Of a stretch of 16,604 bases of DNA, positions 8,143-14,147 are shown piece by piece. The DNA is from JAHHTP01 sp964587555 (lineage in GTDB: Bacteria; Bacillota; Clostridia; Oscillospirales; Ruminococcaceae). Location of the stretch: positions 1 to 16,604 of the forward strand of contig CAZPLR010000045.1 in assembly GCA_964587555.1 (NCBI GenBank). Reading direction: 5' to 3'. Under the pieces are notes generated by a model, which was not told the DNA's origin, made no database searches, and saw only the letters and a program-made list of their open reading frames with translations. Made by a program: the position numbers and the translations under genes. How positions within the stretch are numbered: position 1 is the first letter of the stretch; each line of letters begins with the position of its first letter.

Positions 8143-9567
8143 TCACCGCAGCTCCCTGATCTCCTGCGCCACTCTCGCTACCGCAGAATGGTCGCTTCCG
8201 TCGCCGCAGACACCGATCACTACGTCCTCCTTCAAGATTACCGCCGGAAAATAAAAGCTGCATTCCTCCTTACTGTCCGCAACCGATACCGGAATCCCGC
8301 GCTCCCGCGCCAATGCTCCAATCCGACGGTTTAACGCTCGGTCTGAGGTCGCCGTCGTCACAAATGCCGCCCTCAATAGGTCCGTTTCACAAAATTCCCT
8401 CGCCTTGTACGCGATCGTACCTTGTGCGGCTAACGCCTTGATCTCATCCTCTGCCTCGGGCGCAACCACCTCCACACGGCAGGAAAACTGCACCAGCGTC
8501 TTGACCCGCCGCAGCGCAATCCTTCCTGCCCCGATCACCAACGCCTTCCGCTCCGCAATATCAATGTATATTGGAAATCTCCCCGGCTTTCCCGTTTTTT
8601 CCCGCCGCTTTTGCCAGCGTAGATAATCTCCCTGACACTTTAGATATATCTCCCCTGCGGCGACTTTCAGCCGCTGCATCTGCTCGGTTCGCTCGGCGCT
8701 TCCTAATTCGTCGATGGTGATAACCCCCGCAATCCGTTCGTCAATATCCCGCGGTACCGCAAGATCAACCAGCAGCGCCGGCTTTCTCCCAGCCTTCTCA
8801 TATTCCTCCAGCTTGATCGTCCGGTGCGGCGACGCTGTCGCGCTGATCACCGCATCGCTTTTGGCGATCGCTTCGTATCGCTTCTCGTATGGTACGCCGG
8901 AGCATCTCTCCGGCAATAGATTGTCCGCATATTTGTATCGCCTGAGCGTCATCGTCACCGCATATCCGCCGTCGCTCAACGCTTTCGCAATCTCTCTCCC
9001 AATTACCCCGTTGCCAATCACCAAAACGCTTTGACCGACGCCGGTCAGCCGCTCACACAGCAGCGCTTTGACCTCCTGAACCGTTCCAGCCGCAGGAAGC
9101 GTCAGCTTCAGCTCGGTTTTTACCCGCTTGCCGCCGGTGATCGCAATCCGGTACGCCGTCTGCAGCACCGCGTCGCAGCACTCGGCGGAAGCACTCAGCG
9201 CAAGCGCCTGCTTTACTTGCGTTAAGATCTGATCGTCCCCCCAAATGCGCGACTCCATCCCGCAGCATAAGTAAAATAGGTGCTTGAGCGCCTCTAGATC
9301 GCGGTAAATCATGAAGGAATCCGCACAAAAGTCCTCTCCCACGCCGGCTAGACCGCATAATAGCTGCATCGCAGTGAGATCAATACCCTCTTTTTTGGAA
9401 ATACATAGCTCGGTGCGATTGCAGGTCGATAGTAAAACCGCCCCCAAAATGCCCGCATTCGCACAGACCTGCTCGCAGAGCAGCGGTATGTCCTCCTTCG
9501 AAAATACAAAATGCTCCCGCAGCTCCAAATCCGCACGCTGCCAATCCAAAACTACCAGTTCAATCAC
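8143..9567 (-). CDS. hemA: Glutamyl-tRNA reductase fused to a precorrin-2 dehydrogenase (SirC) domain
   Basis: Residues 1 to about 320 are glutamyl-tRNA reductase, which reduces glutamyl-tRNA with NADPH to glutamate-1-semialdehyde. The catalytic cysteine is Cys49 in LLSTCNRTE, CGMESRIWGDDQIL (102-115) matches the family's SGLDSxxxGExQIL motif, and VIGNGVIG (183-190) is the NADPH loop. Residues about 333-474 are a SirC/Met8-type precorrin-2 dehydrogenase with a second nucleotide-binding loop, VIGAGRIALRRV (344-355), and FVTTATSDRALN (402-413). The reductase part breaks off where the long C-terminal dimerisation helix of normal HemA (about 420 residues) should begin. The start is a GTG at 9567, with an AGGGGG sequence upstream; the next residues match the family N-terminus. 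It is the first gene of the tetrapyrrole operon, with a promoter at 9699-9727 and a leader of about 125 bases. Confidence 0.92.
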   Translation of the reverse strand: MIELVVLDWQRADLELREHFVFSKEDIPLLCEQVCANAGILGAVLLSTCNRTELCISKKEGIDLTAMQLLCGLAGVGEDFCADSFMIYRDLEALKHLFYLCCGMESRIWGDDQILTQVKQALALSASAECCDAVLQTAYRIAITGGKRVKTELKLTLPAAGTVQEVKALLCERLTGVGQSVLVIGNGVIGREIAKALSDGGYAVTMTLRRYKYADNLLPERCSGVPYEKRYEAIAKSDAVISATASPHRTIKLEEYEKAGRKPALLVDLAVPRDIDERIAGVITIDELGSAERTEQMQRLKVAAGEIYLKCQGDYLRWQKRREKTGKPGRFPIYIDIAERKALVIGAGRIALRRVKTLVQFSCRVEVVAPEAEDEIKALAAQGTIAYKAREFCETDLLRAAFVTTATSDRALNRRIGALARERGIPVSVADSKEECSFYFPAVILKEDVVIGVCGDGSDHSAVARVAQEIRELR

Positions 9568-9631
9568 GACCCGAACCCCCTGCTTTCGTCTGTTCTTCTA
9601 TATCATTCTGCATAACACGCGCCCCCGCTGC

Positions 9632-9649
9632 TTGATCTATGTATATCAA
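9632..9649. promoter_or_regulatory. Imperfect palindrome in the hemA leader region
   Basis: TTGATCTATGTATATCAA has seven complementary pairs of nine (TTGAT/ATCAA arms plus TA/TA). It lies about 45-60 bases downstream of the predicted hemA transcription start, so it could be an operator or a leader hairpin. I know no regulator with exactly this pattern. Confidence 0.3.
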
Positions 9650-9652
9650 AAT

Positions 9653-9682
9653 ACCGACAGGTTTCTTGAAGCAAAACCGACA
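9653..9682. repeat. ACCGACA direct repeat between the hemA promoter and gene
   Basis: ACCGACA occurs at 9653-9659 and again at 9676-9682, a period of 23 bp, about two helical turns. It sits just downstream of the predicted hemA start and overlaps the region used as a -35 by the divergent gene. It might bind a regulator on one face of the DNA. Confidence 0.3.
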
Positions 9683-9713
9683 CCTTTCGCTTCTCTTTAT
9701 CATAAACTATAAT
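9681..9713 (+). promoter_or_regulatory. Promoter of the cysteine-rich gene, sigma-K-like
   Basis: CACC at 9681-9684, a 16-bp spacer and CATAAACTA at 9701-9709 match the B. subtilis sigma-K pattern (mACm, 16-17 bp, CATANNNTA). A TATAAT at 9708-9713 overlaps it, with only a poor -35 (TTTCGC at 9685-9690) for SigA. Which sigma factor is used cannot be decided from sequence. Confidence 0.45.
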
Positions 9714-9727
9714 ACCCCGACAAGCAA
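9699..9727 (-). promoter_or_regulatory. SigA-type promoter of the hemA operon
   Basis: On the minus strand TTGCTT (9727-9722) and TATGAT (9704-9699) are separated by 17 bp. It has the same box sequences as the PAP2 promoter in this window. The predicted transcript starts near 9692, leaving a leader of about 125 bases. It is interlocked with the divergent promoter of the cysteine-rich gene. Confidence 0.6.
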
Positions 9728-9822
9728 CAGCAAATATCCGCGCTTCCTCTTAACATGATACCACATTCCCAAGAAAAACTCAACCTTTGTCCCCGCTTTT
9801 TTTCATAAAGGAGGTTTTTGCT

Positions 9823-10578
9823 ATGGCAAATAACGCAAGCAACGATTGTTGCATGGAAATCACCCGCGCACGCGCCTGCGCGAAATATTGCTGCTGCGGA
9901 GAGATGGTTTCCGCCGAAGCGGAAAGTAACCCCGTTTCCTCGCAGTACGTTCCCGTATTTCTCAGCTTGACCGCAGATAAAGAAAGCATCTGCCCGGGCG
10001 AGTGCTTTACCCTCACGCTTTCAATTACCAATCAGTCGGATCATACCCTCTCCTGCCCGAAATTGTCGCTTTCGCTCTGCTGCGGCATGAACCTTTGCCC
10101 GGATTGCCCAGCGTCAAACGGCACGCTCCCCGATATTGAACCGCACTCCCGTGAAACCTTTGCGTTTAAGATCCGCACAACGCAAAATCTTCCGGATTGC
10201 TGTAAGCTCTGCGCAAAAATCAGTTTCCCTGTCTGCGACTGCACCTGCCACGTTAAGGCGTCTGAGTGCATTCTGCGCGTAAACCGTCAGAACGTAAACC
10301 TCCAGCTGCAAAAATCCATTGCGCCTGCCTGCTGCTTCACTCCGAACCAGCGCGCTGAAATCTGCATCCGCGTTACCAATACCGGCAATACCCCGCTGCA
10401 GGAGGTCAGGATCGTCGATGAAATTCCGGAGGGCTTGAGCTATAAGGCACATTCCACTCGCATCGGCTGCGGCCCGGCTTTCGAGGCCGATCCGGAATCC
10501 GGCGTCATCCTCGACTGCCTCCCGCCGCACTCCACGCAAACCATCTCCTATTGCGCGACAGCCAAAACAAATTGCTAA
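9823..10578 (+). CDS. Cysteine-rich protein with DUF11-like beta domains, possible spore surface protein
   Basis: This 251-residue protein has 27 cysteines, many in CC or CCC clusters (for example CCC in the first 25 residues). It has no signal peptide or membrane segment. Residues from about 165 on (QLQKSIAP, ICIRVTNTGNTPLQEVRIVD, IPEGLSY, and CLPPHSTQTISY) fit the DUF11 conserved repeat, an immunoglobulin-like beta domain; about 45-160 looks like a second, diverged copy (FLSLTADKESICPGECFTLT, LSITNQSD). The start is ATG 9823, with AAAGGAGG at 9807-9814. Cytosolic synthesis with heavy cysteine content and a sigma-K-like promoter suggests a disulfide-linked coat or exosporium component, but this is inference. 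Metal binding is an alternative. It is transcribed away from hemA and ends at its own terminator. Confidence 0.8.
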   Translation: MANNASNDCCMEITRARACAKYCCCGEMVSAEAESNPVSSQYVPVFLSLTADKESICPGECFTLTLSITNQSDHTLSCPKLSLSLCCGMNLCPDCPASNGTLPDIEPHSRETFAFKIRTTQNLPDCCKLCAKISFPVCDCTCHVKASECILRVNRQNVNLQLQKSIAPACCFTPNQRAEICIRVTNTGNTPLQEVRIVDEIPEGLSYKAHSTRIGCGPAFEADPESGVILDCLPPHSTQTISYCATAKTNC

Positions 10579-10594
10579 AATCTCGGCAGAAATC

Positions 10595-10628
10595 AAAACC
10601 GGCGGAGGATTCCCCTTCGCCGGTTTTT
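10595..10628 (+). terminator. Terminator after the cysteine-rich gene, likely bidirectional
   Basis: AAAACCGGCG pairs with CGCCGGTTTT, with further pairing inside and a 5-base loop, followed by five T at 10624-10628. The A-run on the other side makes it usable by the converging membrane protein gene that ends at 10644. Confidence 0.88.
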
Positions 10629-10643
10629 ATATTCTCGTTTCCC

Positions 10644-11154
10644 TTATACAGCGGCTTCCTCTCCCTGCGTCATCAAATCAATCGCTGTGATTGCTATGAT
10701 CGGTCCGCCCACCGTAATGACAACCACCACTGCGCGCATGAACGAATACGGTAAAAGCAGGTACAGCCCCACCAGCGCCGCGCCGGATACAAGGACAACG
10801 ACCCAGACCAAAATCAACTGCTTCCACCGGATCTGCTTCAGCACGCACTCACCGCTCGCTGCACGTACAATCCATACCGGCAGCAGAAATTGCCGCGCTT
10901 CTGCCCCTAAAACTACAAGCAGTAAGTTCAGCAATTTCAATGCCAGCACTCCGGCAATTCCCGCATCCGCTGTCCACGTTGGATTCACCAACCGGCTGAA
11001 CCGCACGACATATTGCAGCGCGATTTCCGCTAATAACAGCCCCGGTAACGTAAGCGCCCTTCCCCGGTTCCAAAAACCCCGGAAGGCGCCGCTCCTCTCC
11101 TCTGCCGATAGCCCGCAGTACCGGATGCACCAAAAAAGTCAATATCAATAACAT
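10644..11154 (-). pseudogene. Frameshifted multi-pass membrane protein gene
   Basis: Two overlapping minus-strand frames form one membrane protein. From ATG 11154 the first frame gives MLLILTFLVHPVLRAIG and runs to FLEPG. The second frame, open from before 11062 down to the stop at 10644, gives RALTLPGLLLAEIALQYV and a tail with hydrophobic segments near AGIAGVLALKLLNLLLVVLG, LILVWVVVLVSGAALVGLY and AVVVVITVGGPIIAITAI. Removing one C from the CCCC run at 11062-11065 yields FLEPGRALTLPGLLLAEI and a 169-residue protein with four or more membrane segments. A GTG at 11006 would give 120 residues but has no ribosome binding site. The ATG also has only a weak site, so the true N-terminus is uncertain. 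I do not recognise the family. A sequencing error or a phase-variable run cannot be excluded. Confidence 0.68.
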
Positions 11155-11167
11155 TTTTTCTCAAGAG

Positions 11168-11173
11168 TATAAT
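11168..11173 (+). promoter_or_regulatory. Possible -10 box upstream of the small ORF
   Basis: A perfect TATAAT lies 77 bases before the ATG of the small ORF, but no convincing -35 or extended -10 accompanies it. The region is AT-rich, so a chance match is possible. Confidence 0.3.
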
Positions 11174-11183
11174 ATAAAGCATA

Positions 11184-11224
11184 AACATATTTTCCGGTTT
11201 GTATGCAAACCAGAAAAATATGTT
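11184..11224 (+). repeat. Long inverted repeat in the leader of the small ORF
   Basis: AACATATTTTCCGGTTTG (from 11184) pairs with CAAACCAGAAAAATATGTT (to 11224) around a short TATG loop, with one bulge and one wobble. It ends 12 bases before the ribosome binding site. It is either a leader RNA hairpin or a binding site between the divergent genes. Confidence 0.65.
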
Positions 11225-11249
11225 CTAATTTAAATGAAAGGATAACATT

Positions 11250-11426
11250 ATGAAGAAAAAAATCAAAGACCAGCTTGATCAGCAGTTAATTACTGCAATC
11301 AACAAGTTAAAACCCGTAATTGATATGAATAAAAATTATGAATATTTTGAAAAATAATTTGAAAACTTTGTTGAACCTATTTATCAAACTAGTGCGAAAG
11401 CGAAACCACGTAAGATACCAAAATAA
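11250..11426 (+). pseudogene. Small AT-rich ORF with in-frame stop
   Basis: ATG 11250 follows AAAGGA (11237-11242) at seven bases. It encodes 35 residues, lysine- and asparagine-rich (MKKKIKDQLDQQLITAINKL, then KPVIDMNKNYEYFEK), ending in TAA at 11355-11357. The same frame stays open for 22 more codons (FENFVEPIYQTSAKAKPRKI, PK) to TAA at 11424-11426, 11 bases before a terminator. The likeliest reading is a 58-codon gene broken by one nonsense change; a genuine 35-residue peptide is also possible. The block is far more AT-rich than its neighbours, which suggests separate origin. I do not recognise the protein. Confidence 0.5.
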
Positions 11427-11436
11427 TTTTCCCACT

Positions 11437-11465
11437 AAAAAAGCGCGGGAAACCCGCGCTTTTTT
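11437..11465. terminator. Bidirectional terminator between the small ORF and telA
   Basis: AAAAAAGCGCGGG and CCCGCGCTTTTTT flank an AAA loop. The 7-bp GC stem with A and T tracts on both sides serves the plus-strand small ORF and the minus-strand telA gene, whose stop lies at 11487. Confidence 0.93.
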
Positions 11466-11486
11466 CATTTGCGACCTTTATCTGGC

Positions 11487-12677
11487 TTAATTCTGCTGCC
11501 CATAGCCTTCGTAGCCGCTGGTCGGAACATGTCCCTTGACCTCCAGCATCTTTGCCCGTAAGTCGGATTCCAGCTTCGCAAGCTCGACCTCCGCAGCCTG
11601 ACGGCGCGCACGTCCCTCGTTCTGGATCGACATCACCTCGTCGAGCGTTTCAATCAGGCTCTGGTTGGTGTGCTGCAACGTTTCCAAATCTACAACGCCG
11701 CGCTCCGCTTCCTTCGCCGTTTCGATCGTTCCCATTTTCAACGTGTCCGCATTTTTACGCAGCATCTGGTTGGTCATGTCGGTCACAGCGCGCTGCGCCT
11801 GCATCGCTTGCTGCGAATGGGTGATCCCCAGCGCTAAAACCATCTGGTTCTTCCAAAGCGGGATCGTGTTTACTAACGTCGACTGGATCTTCTCTGCCAT
11901 CACTGTGTCGTTGTTCTGGATCAGCCGGATCTGCGGCGCCATCTGGATCGCAACCGTCCGCGTTAGCTCTAAATCGTAAATCTTCTTCTCAAACCGGTCG
12001 CAAAGATTTGCGTAATCGCTTGCACGTTGGCTATCCTCCGGCAGGTTGCTCTGCTCCGCTTTTGCAATCAGCTTCGGCAGCTCGACCGAACGCGCATACT
12101 CCAGCTTCTCCTTGCCGGCAATGATGTACATCGATAATTCCTTGAAATTCTGCTCGTTTAACTCGTACATTTTGTCGAGCATTGCGACATCCTTCAATAA
12201 AACGATCTGGTGATCCTGAAGCTGCTTGGCAATATTGTTGACGCTGACCTCCGCCTTGTCGTACTTCGTCTTCATATTGGCAATCTTGTTCGAGGTGCGC
12301 TTGAAAAAGCCGAAAAATCCGCCTTTATCCTCTTCCTCGTCAAAGCTGCGCAGCTCCCCGATCAATTGGGTCATCATTTCGCCGACCTCGCCTAAATCCT
12401 TGGTACGCACATTTTGCAGCGCCGTCTCGGAGAAATTGGCGATCCTAGTCTGCGCGCCTGCGCCATATTGTAAAACAACGTTGGAATTGTTTAAGTCGAT
12501 CTTCGCTGCAAAATCAGAAACGACCTTCTGCTCCTCCGGCGTTAAGCTTGCCTTTGCCTGCATCGCAGCAGTCACCTGCTTCTTGACAGAAGTCTCGTCC
12601 TGTGCCACTACCTGCGGCTCCGACTGCGTATAAAACGGATCTAACGTAAGCTGCGGCATCGTACTCTTTTCTTCCAT
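11487..12677 (-). CDS. TelA-family (toxic anion resistance) protein
   Basis: This 396-residue, soluble, mostly helical protein fits the TelA/KlaA family (toxic anion resistance, PF05816). Typical signatures are the N-terminal SLTPEEQKVVSDFAAKIDL, the DLGEVGEMMTQLIGELRSF segment, GGFFGFFKR followed by a basic helix, and the C-terminal MTNQMLRKNADTLKMGTIET with long heptad-like stretches. The family was named for tellurite resistance but its chromosomal members probably act in cell envelope stress; the mechanism is unknown. The start is ATG 12677 with AAAGGA nine bases upstream, rather than the ATG at 12686, which touches the ribosome binding site. It has its own promoter and terminator. The xpaC gene that often accompanies telA in Firmicutes is not next to it; the broken membrane protein gene downstream may be a former partner. 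Confidence 0.85.
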   Translation of the reverse strand: MEEKSTMPQLTLDPFYTQSEPQVVAQDETSVKKQVTAAMQAKASLTPEEQKVVSDFAAKIDLNNSNVVLQYGAGAQTRIANFSETALQNVRTKDLGEVGEMMTQLIGELRSFDEEEDKGGFFGFFKRTSNKIANMKTKYDKAEVSVNNIAKQLQDHQIVLLKDVAMLDKMYELNEQNFKELSMYIIAGKEKLEYARSVELPKLIAKAEQSNLPEDSQRASDYANLCDRFEKKIYDLELTRTVAIQMAPQIRLIQNNDTVMAEKIQSTLVNTIPLWKNQMVLALGITHSQQAMQAQRAVTDMTNQMLRKNADTLKMGTIETAKEAERGVVDLETLQHTNQSLIETLDEVMSIQNEGRARRQAAEVELAKLESDLRAKMLEVKGHVPTSGYEGYGQQN

Positions 12678-12725
12678 ATCTATCATTCCTTTCCGCTTGC
12701 CCTATCTGCAAACTACCTTACCATC

Positions 12726-12754
12726 ATTATACACCATCTGAATGAAAAAAGCAA
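12726..12754 (-). promoter_or_regulatory. SigA-type promoter of the telA gene
   Basis: On the minus strand TTGCTT (12754-12749) and TATAAT (12731-12726) are separated by 17 bp. The start codon lies about 50 bases downstream. Confidence 0.8.
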
Positions 12755-12759
12755 CTGTT

Positions 12760-13123
12760 CGGATGCTTGTTTTCGGGTATGACGTTATCTTTTTGTTATG
12801 CACCCTTTTCAAGGTGCGTAACCCAGTCGCTTTCAGCCTTGCAGCTGCAAAGCGCCGGTGGACTCTGCGATTTAATTATCACTGATATTTTGCTCTGTTC
12901 TGCCAATGGGAATTGCAGTTCACATGGGTTCATTCTTTTCTCATCAAAAAAATCCTCTTTGAAAGCGCAGCGCCTGATACGGCTCTTGGAAGCCGATTTT
13001 TTCAATGAAATACAGCTCGCAATTCATGATCGCTGCCCTCTCAAAATTTGATTTATCCGCCCTTTTCTATATCTTTTACCATAGCATATCTGCCGCCATG
13101 CGAAACACACATAATTTTCCTCA
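12760..13123. other. Gene-poor stretch between telA and tRNA-Leu
   Basis: No gene with a convincing ribosome binding site is seen here. A minus-strand frame at 12796-13005 is open for 69 codons (…ALCSCKAESDWVTHLEKGA) but begins at a TTG without a site. A 27-codon minus-strand ORF starts at ATG (MNCELYFIEKIGFQEPYQAL, then RFQRGFF), also weakly supported. The stretch has a 12-bp palindrome TTGCAGCTGCAA (12839-12850), a GCACC...GGTGC hairpin at 12800-12817, and a CGGCT...AGCCG hairpin near 12980-12995. It might be a dispersed intergenic element or gene debris. Confidence 0.4.
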
Positions 13124-13164
13124 ATATAAAACAAATCCGAACCTATTGAATAGATTCGGATTTG
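13124..13164 (-). terminator. Terminator of tRNA-Leu
   Basis: On the minus strand CAAATCCGAATCTATT pairs with AATAGGTTCGGATTTG (one mismatch) and is followed by TTTTAT. It begins three bases after the encoded CCA end. Confidence 0.85.
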
Positions 13165-13166
13165 CT

Positions 13167-13253
13167 TGGTGCTGGTGACCGGGGTCGAACCGGTACGAGT
13201 GTTACCTCACGGGATTTTAAGTCCCGGGCGTCTGCCTATTCCGCCACACCAGC
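13167..13253 (-). tRNA. tRNA-Leu (anticodon UAA)
   Basis: An 87-base class II tRNA on the minus strand, with CCA encoded at 13169-13167. The acceptor stem GCTGGTG/CACCAGC, D stem GCG/CGC, anticodon stem CGGGA/TCCCG with loop CTTAAAA (anticodon TAA), a long variable arm (GAG...CTC), and T arm ACCGG-TTCGACC-CCGGT all pair. It reads UUA codons (and UUG by wobble). It is transcribed alone, with its own promoter and terminator. Confidence 0.97.
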
Positions 13254-13276
13254 ATATTCCTTTTTTAACATTAGCT

Positions 13277-13306
13277 ATTATAACACACCTCTCCCCTTTT
13301 TGTCAA
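13277..13306 (-). promoter_or_regulatory. Consensus promoter of tRNA-Leu
   Basis: On the minus strand TTGACA (13306-13301) and TATAAT (13282-13277) are separated by 18 bp, with a TGT extended -10. The tRNA begins 23 bases after the -10 box. Confidence 0.92.
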
Positions 13307-13360
13307 CCCCTTTTTTCTGTTTTTCAATATTTTGTATTCCATCAATAAAATCAAAAAATG

Positions 13361-13403
13361 CTAAAAATAAAATCCGGCAAAAGATGCAATCTTTGCCGGA
13401 TTT
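13361..13403 (-). terminator. Intrinsic terminator after engB
   Basis: On the minus strand AAATCCGGCAAAGAT pairs with ATCTTTTGCCGGATTT (one bulge) around a 3-base loop and is followed by TATTTTT. It lies about 70 bases after the engB stop and closes the lon-engB unit. Confidence 0.92.
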
Positions 13404-13473
13404 CGCTTGTTGAAAAGCCTGTTTTGATAAAATCCGTCTTCCTGAAAATCTGCTTTGACCGTATAGACCGGAT

Positions 13474-14058
13474 TCAGCCGGAAACGACCTCTTCAATGAT
13501 TTCCCGCAGCCGCTCGATTCCCTCGCCGTTCGCCGCAGAGCAAGGAAGCAGTTCCAGCTGGTCCGCATACGGCAGTTCCCGCTGAAAAAGCTCCAGCATT
13601 TTCGCCGTTTCCGTTTTGTTCAGCTTATCCGCCTTGGTAAGTACAATGATAAACGGCAGCCCGCGATCGACTAAAAACTCGATCATCTGTAGGTCTAAAT
13701 CGCTCGGCTTGTGCCGCATGTCGATCAGTAAAACGGTCAGATCAAATTGCCTGTCCTGCGCATAGTAACCCTCGATCAGCTCCGACCAGCGCGATTTCTC
13801 ACTTTTTGCCACCTTCGCATAGCCGTATCCCGGAAGATCGACTAAATAAAAATCGTCCACCGCATAAAAGTTGATGGTCGCCGTTTTTCCCGGCACAGAG
13901 GAAACCCGCGCTAAGCTTTTGCGGTTTAATACCTTGTTGATCAGCGAGGATTTTCCCACGTTCGACCGCCCCGCAAACGCGATCTCCGCTTTCTCGCTCT
14001 CCGGCAGTTGACTGGAAACTCCGTAAGAGCAGTAAAAATCCGCTTTCTGAAACGCCAT
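13474..14058 (-). CDS. engB: Ribosome biogenesis GTP-binding protein EngB/YsxC
   Basis: EngB (YsxC, YihA) is a GTPase needed for assembly of the 50S ribosomal subunit. The 194-residue length is normal. The GTP motifs are G1 GRSNVGKS (30-37), G2 in PGKTATINFY (56-65), G3 DLPGYGYAKV (74-83), G4 TKAD (141-144) and G5 CSA (173-175). The start is ATG 14058, preceded by AAGGAGG at good spacing. It lies 89 bases after lon on the same strand, the same pairing as lonA-ysxC in B. subtilis, and is probably cotranscribed with lon from the promoter near 16598. A terminator follows. Confidence 0.97.
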   Translation of the reverse strand: MAFQKADFYCSYGVSSQLPESEKAEIAFAGRSNVGKSSLINKVLNRKSLARVSSVPGKTATINFYAVDDFYLVDLPGYGYAKVAKSEKSRWSELIEGYYAQDRQFDLTVLLIDMRHKPSDLDLQMIEFLVDRGLPFIIVLTKADKLNKTETAKMLELFQRELPYADQLELLPCSAANGEGIERLREIIEEVVSG

Positions 14059-14147
14059 AACTGTACCTCCTTCAGCTTTCCGGAAAATAGGCAGAAGCCT
14101 TCCTTCGATAAAGCGTTGACGTGTAAGAAAAAAGCCTTCAAAATTCC

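Noticed and set aside
8012..8263. 83-codon minus-strand ORF across the hemA-hemC gap
   Set aside because: Most of it is an alternative frame of hemA's end; no ribosome binding site or recognisable domain.
9632..9649. FNR/Crp-type box (TTGAT...ATCAA)
   Set aside because: The FNR consensus has four bases between the half sites; here there are eight.
9568..9692. Riboswitch or T-box in the hemA leader
   Set aside because: The leader is about 125 bases, too short for a cobalamin riboswitch or T-box, and no T-box sequence or terminator hairpin is present.
9311..9712. 133-codon plus-strand ORF antisense to the start of hemA
   Set aside because: It lies opposite a well-supported gene, has no family motif and no clear ribosome binding site, and covers the hemA promoter.
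12796..13005. Real 69-residue gene
   Set aside because: TTG start without a ribosome binding site, no promoter and no known domain; kept only as part of the unexplained stretch.
13167..13253. tRNA-Leu as an active integration site of a mobile element
   Set aside because: No integrase, no partial tRNA copy and no phage genes are in the window; the idea remains only as a speculation about the block's origin.
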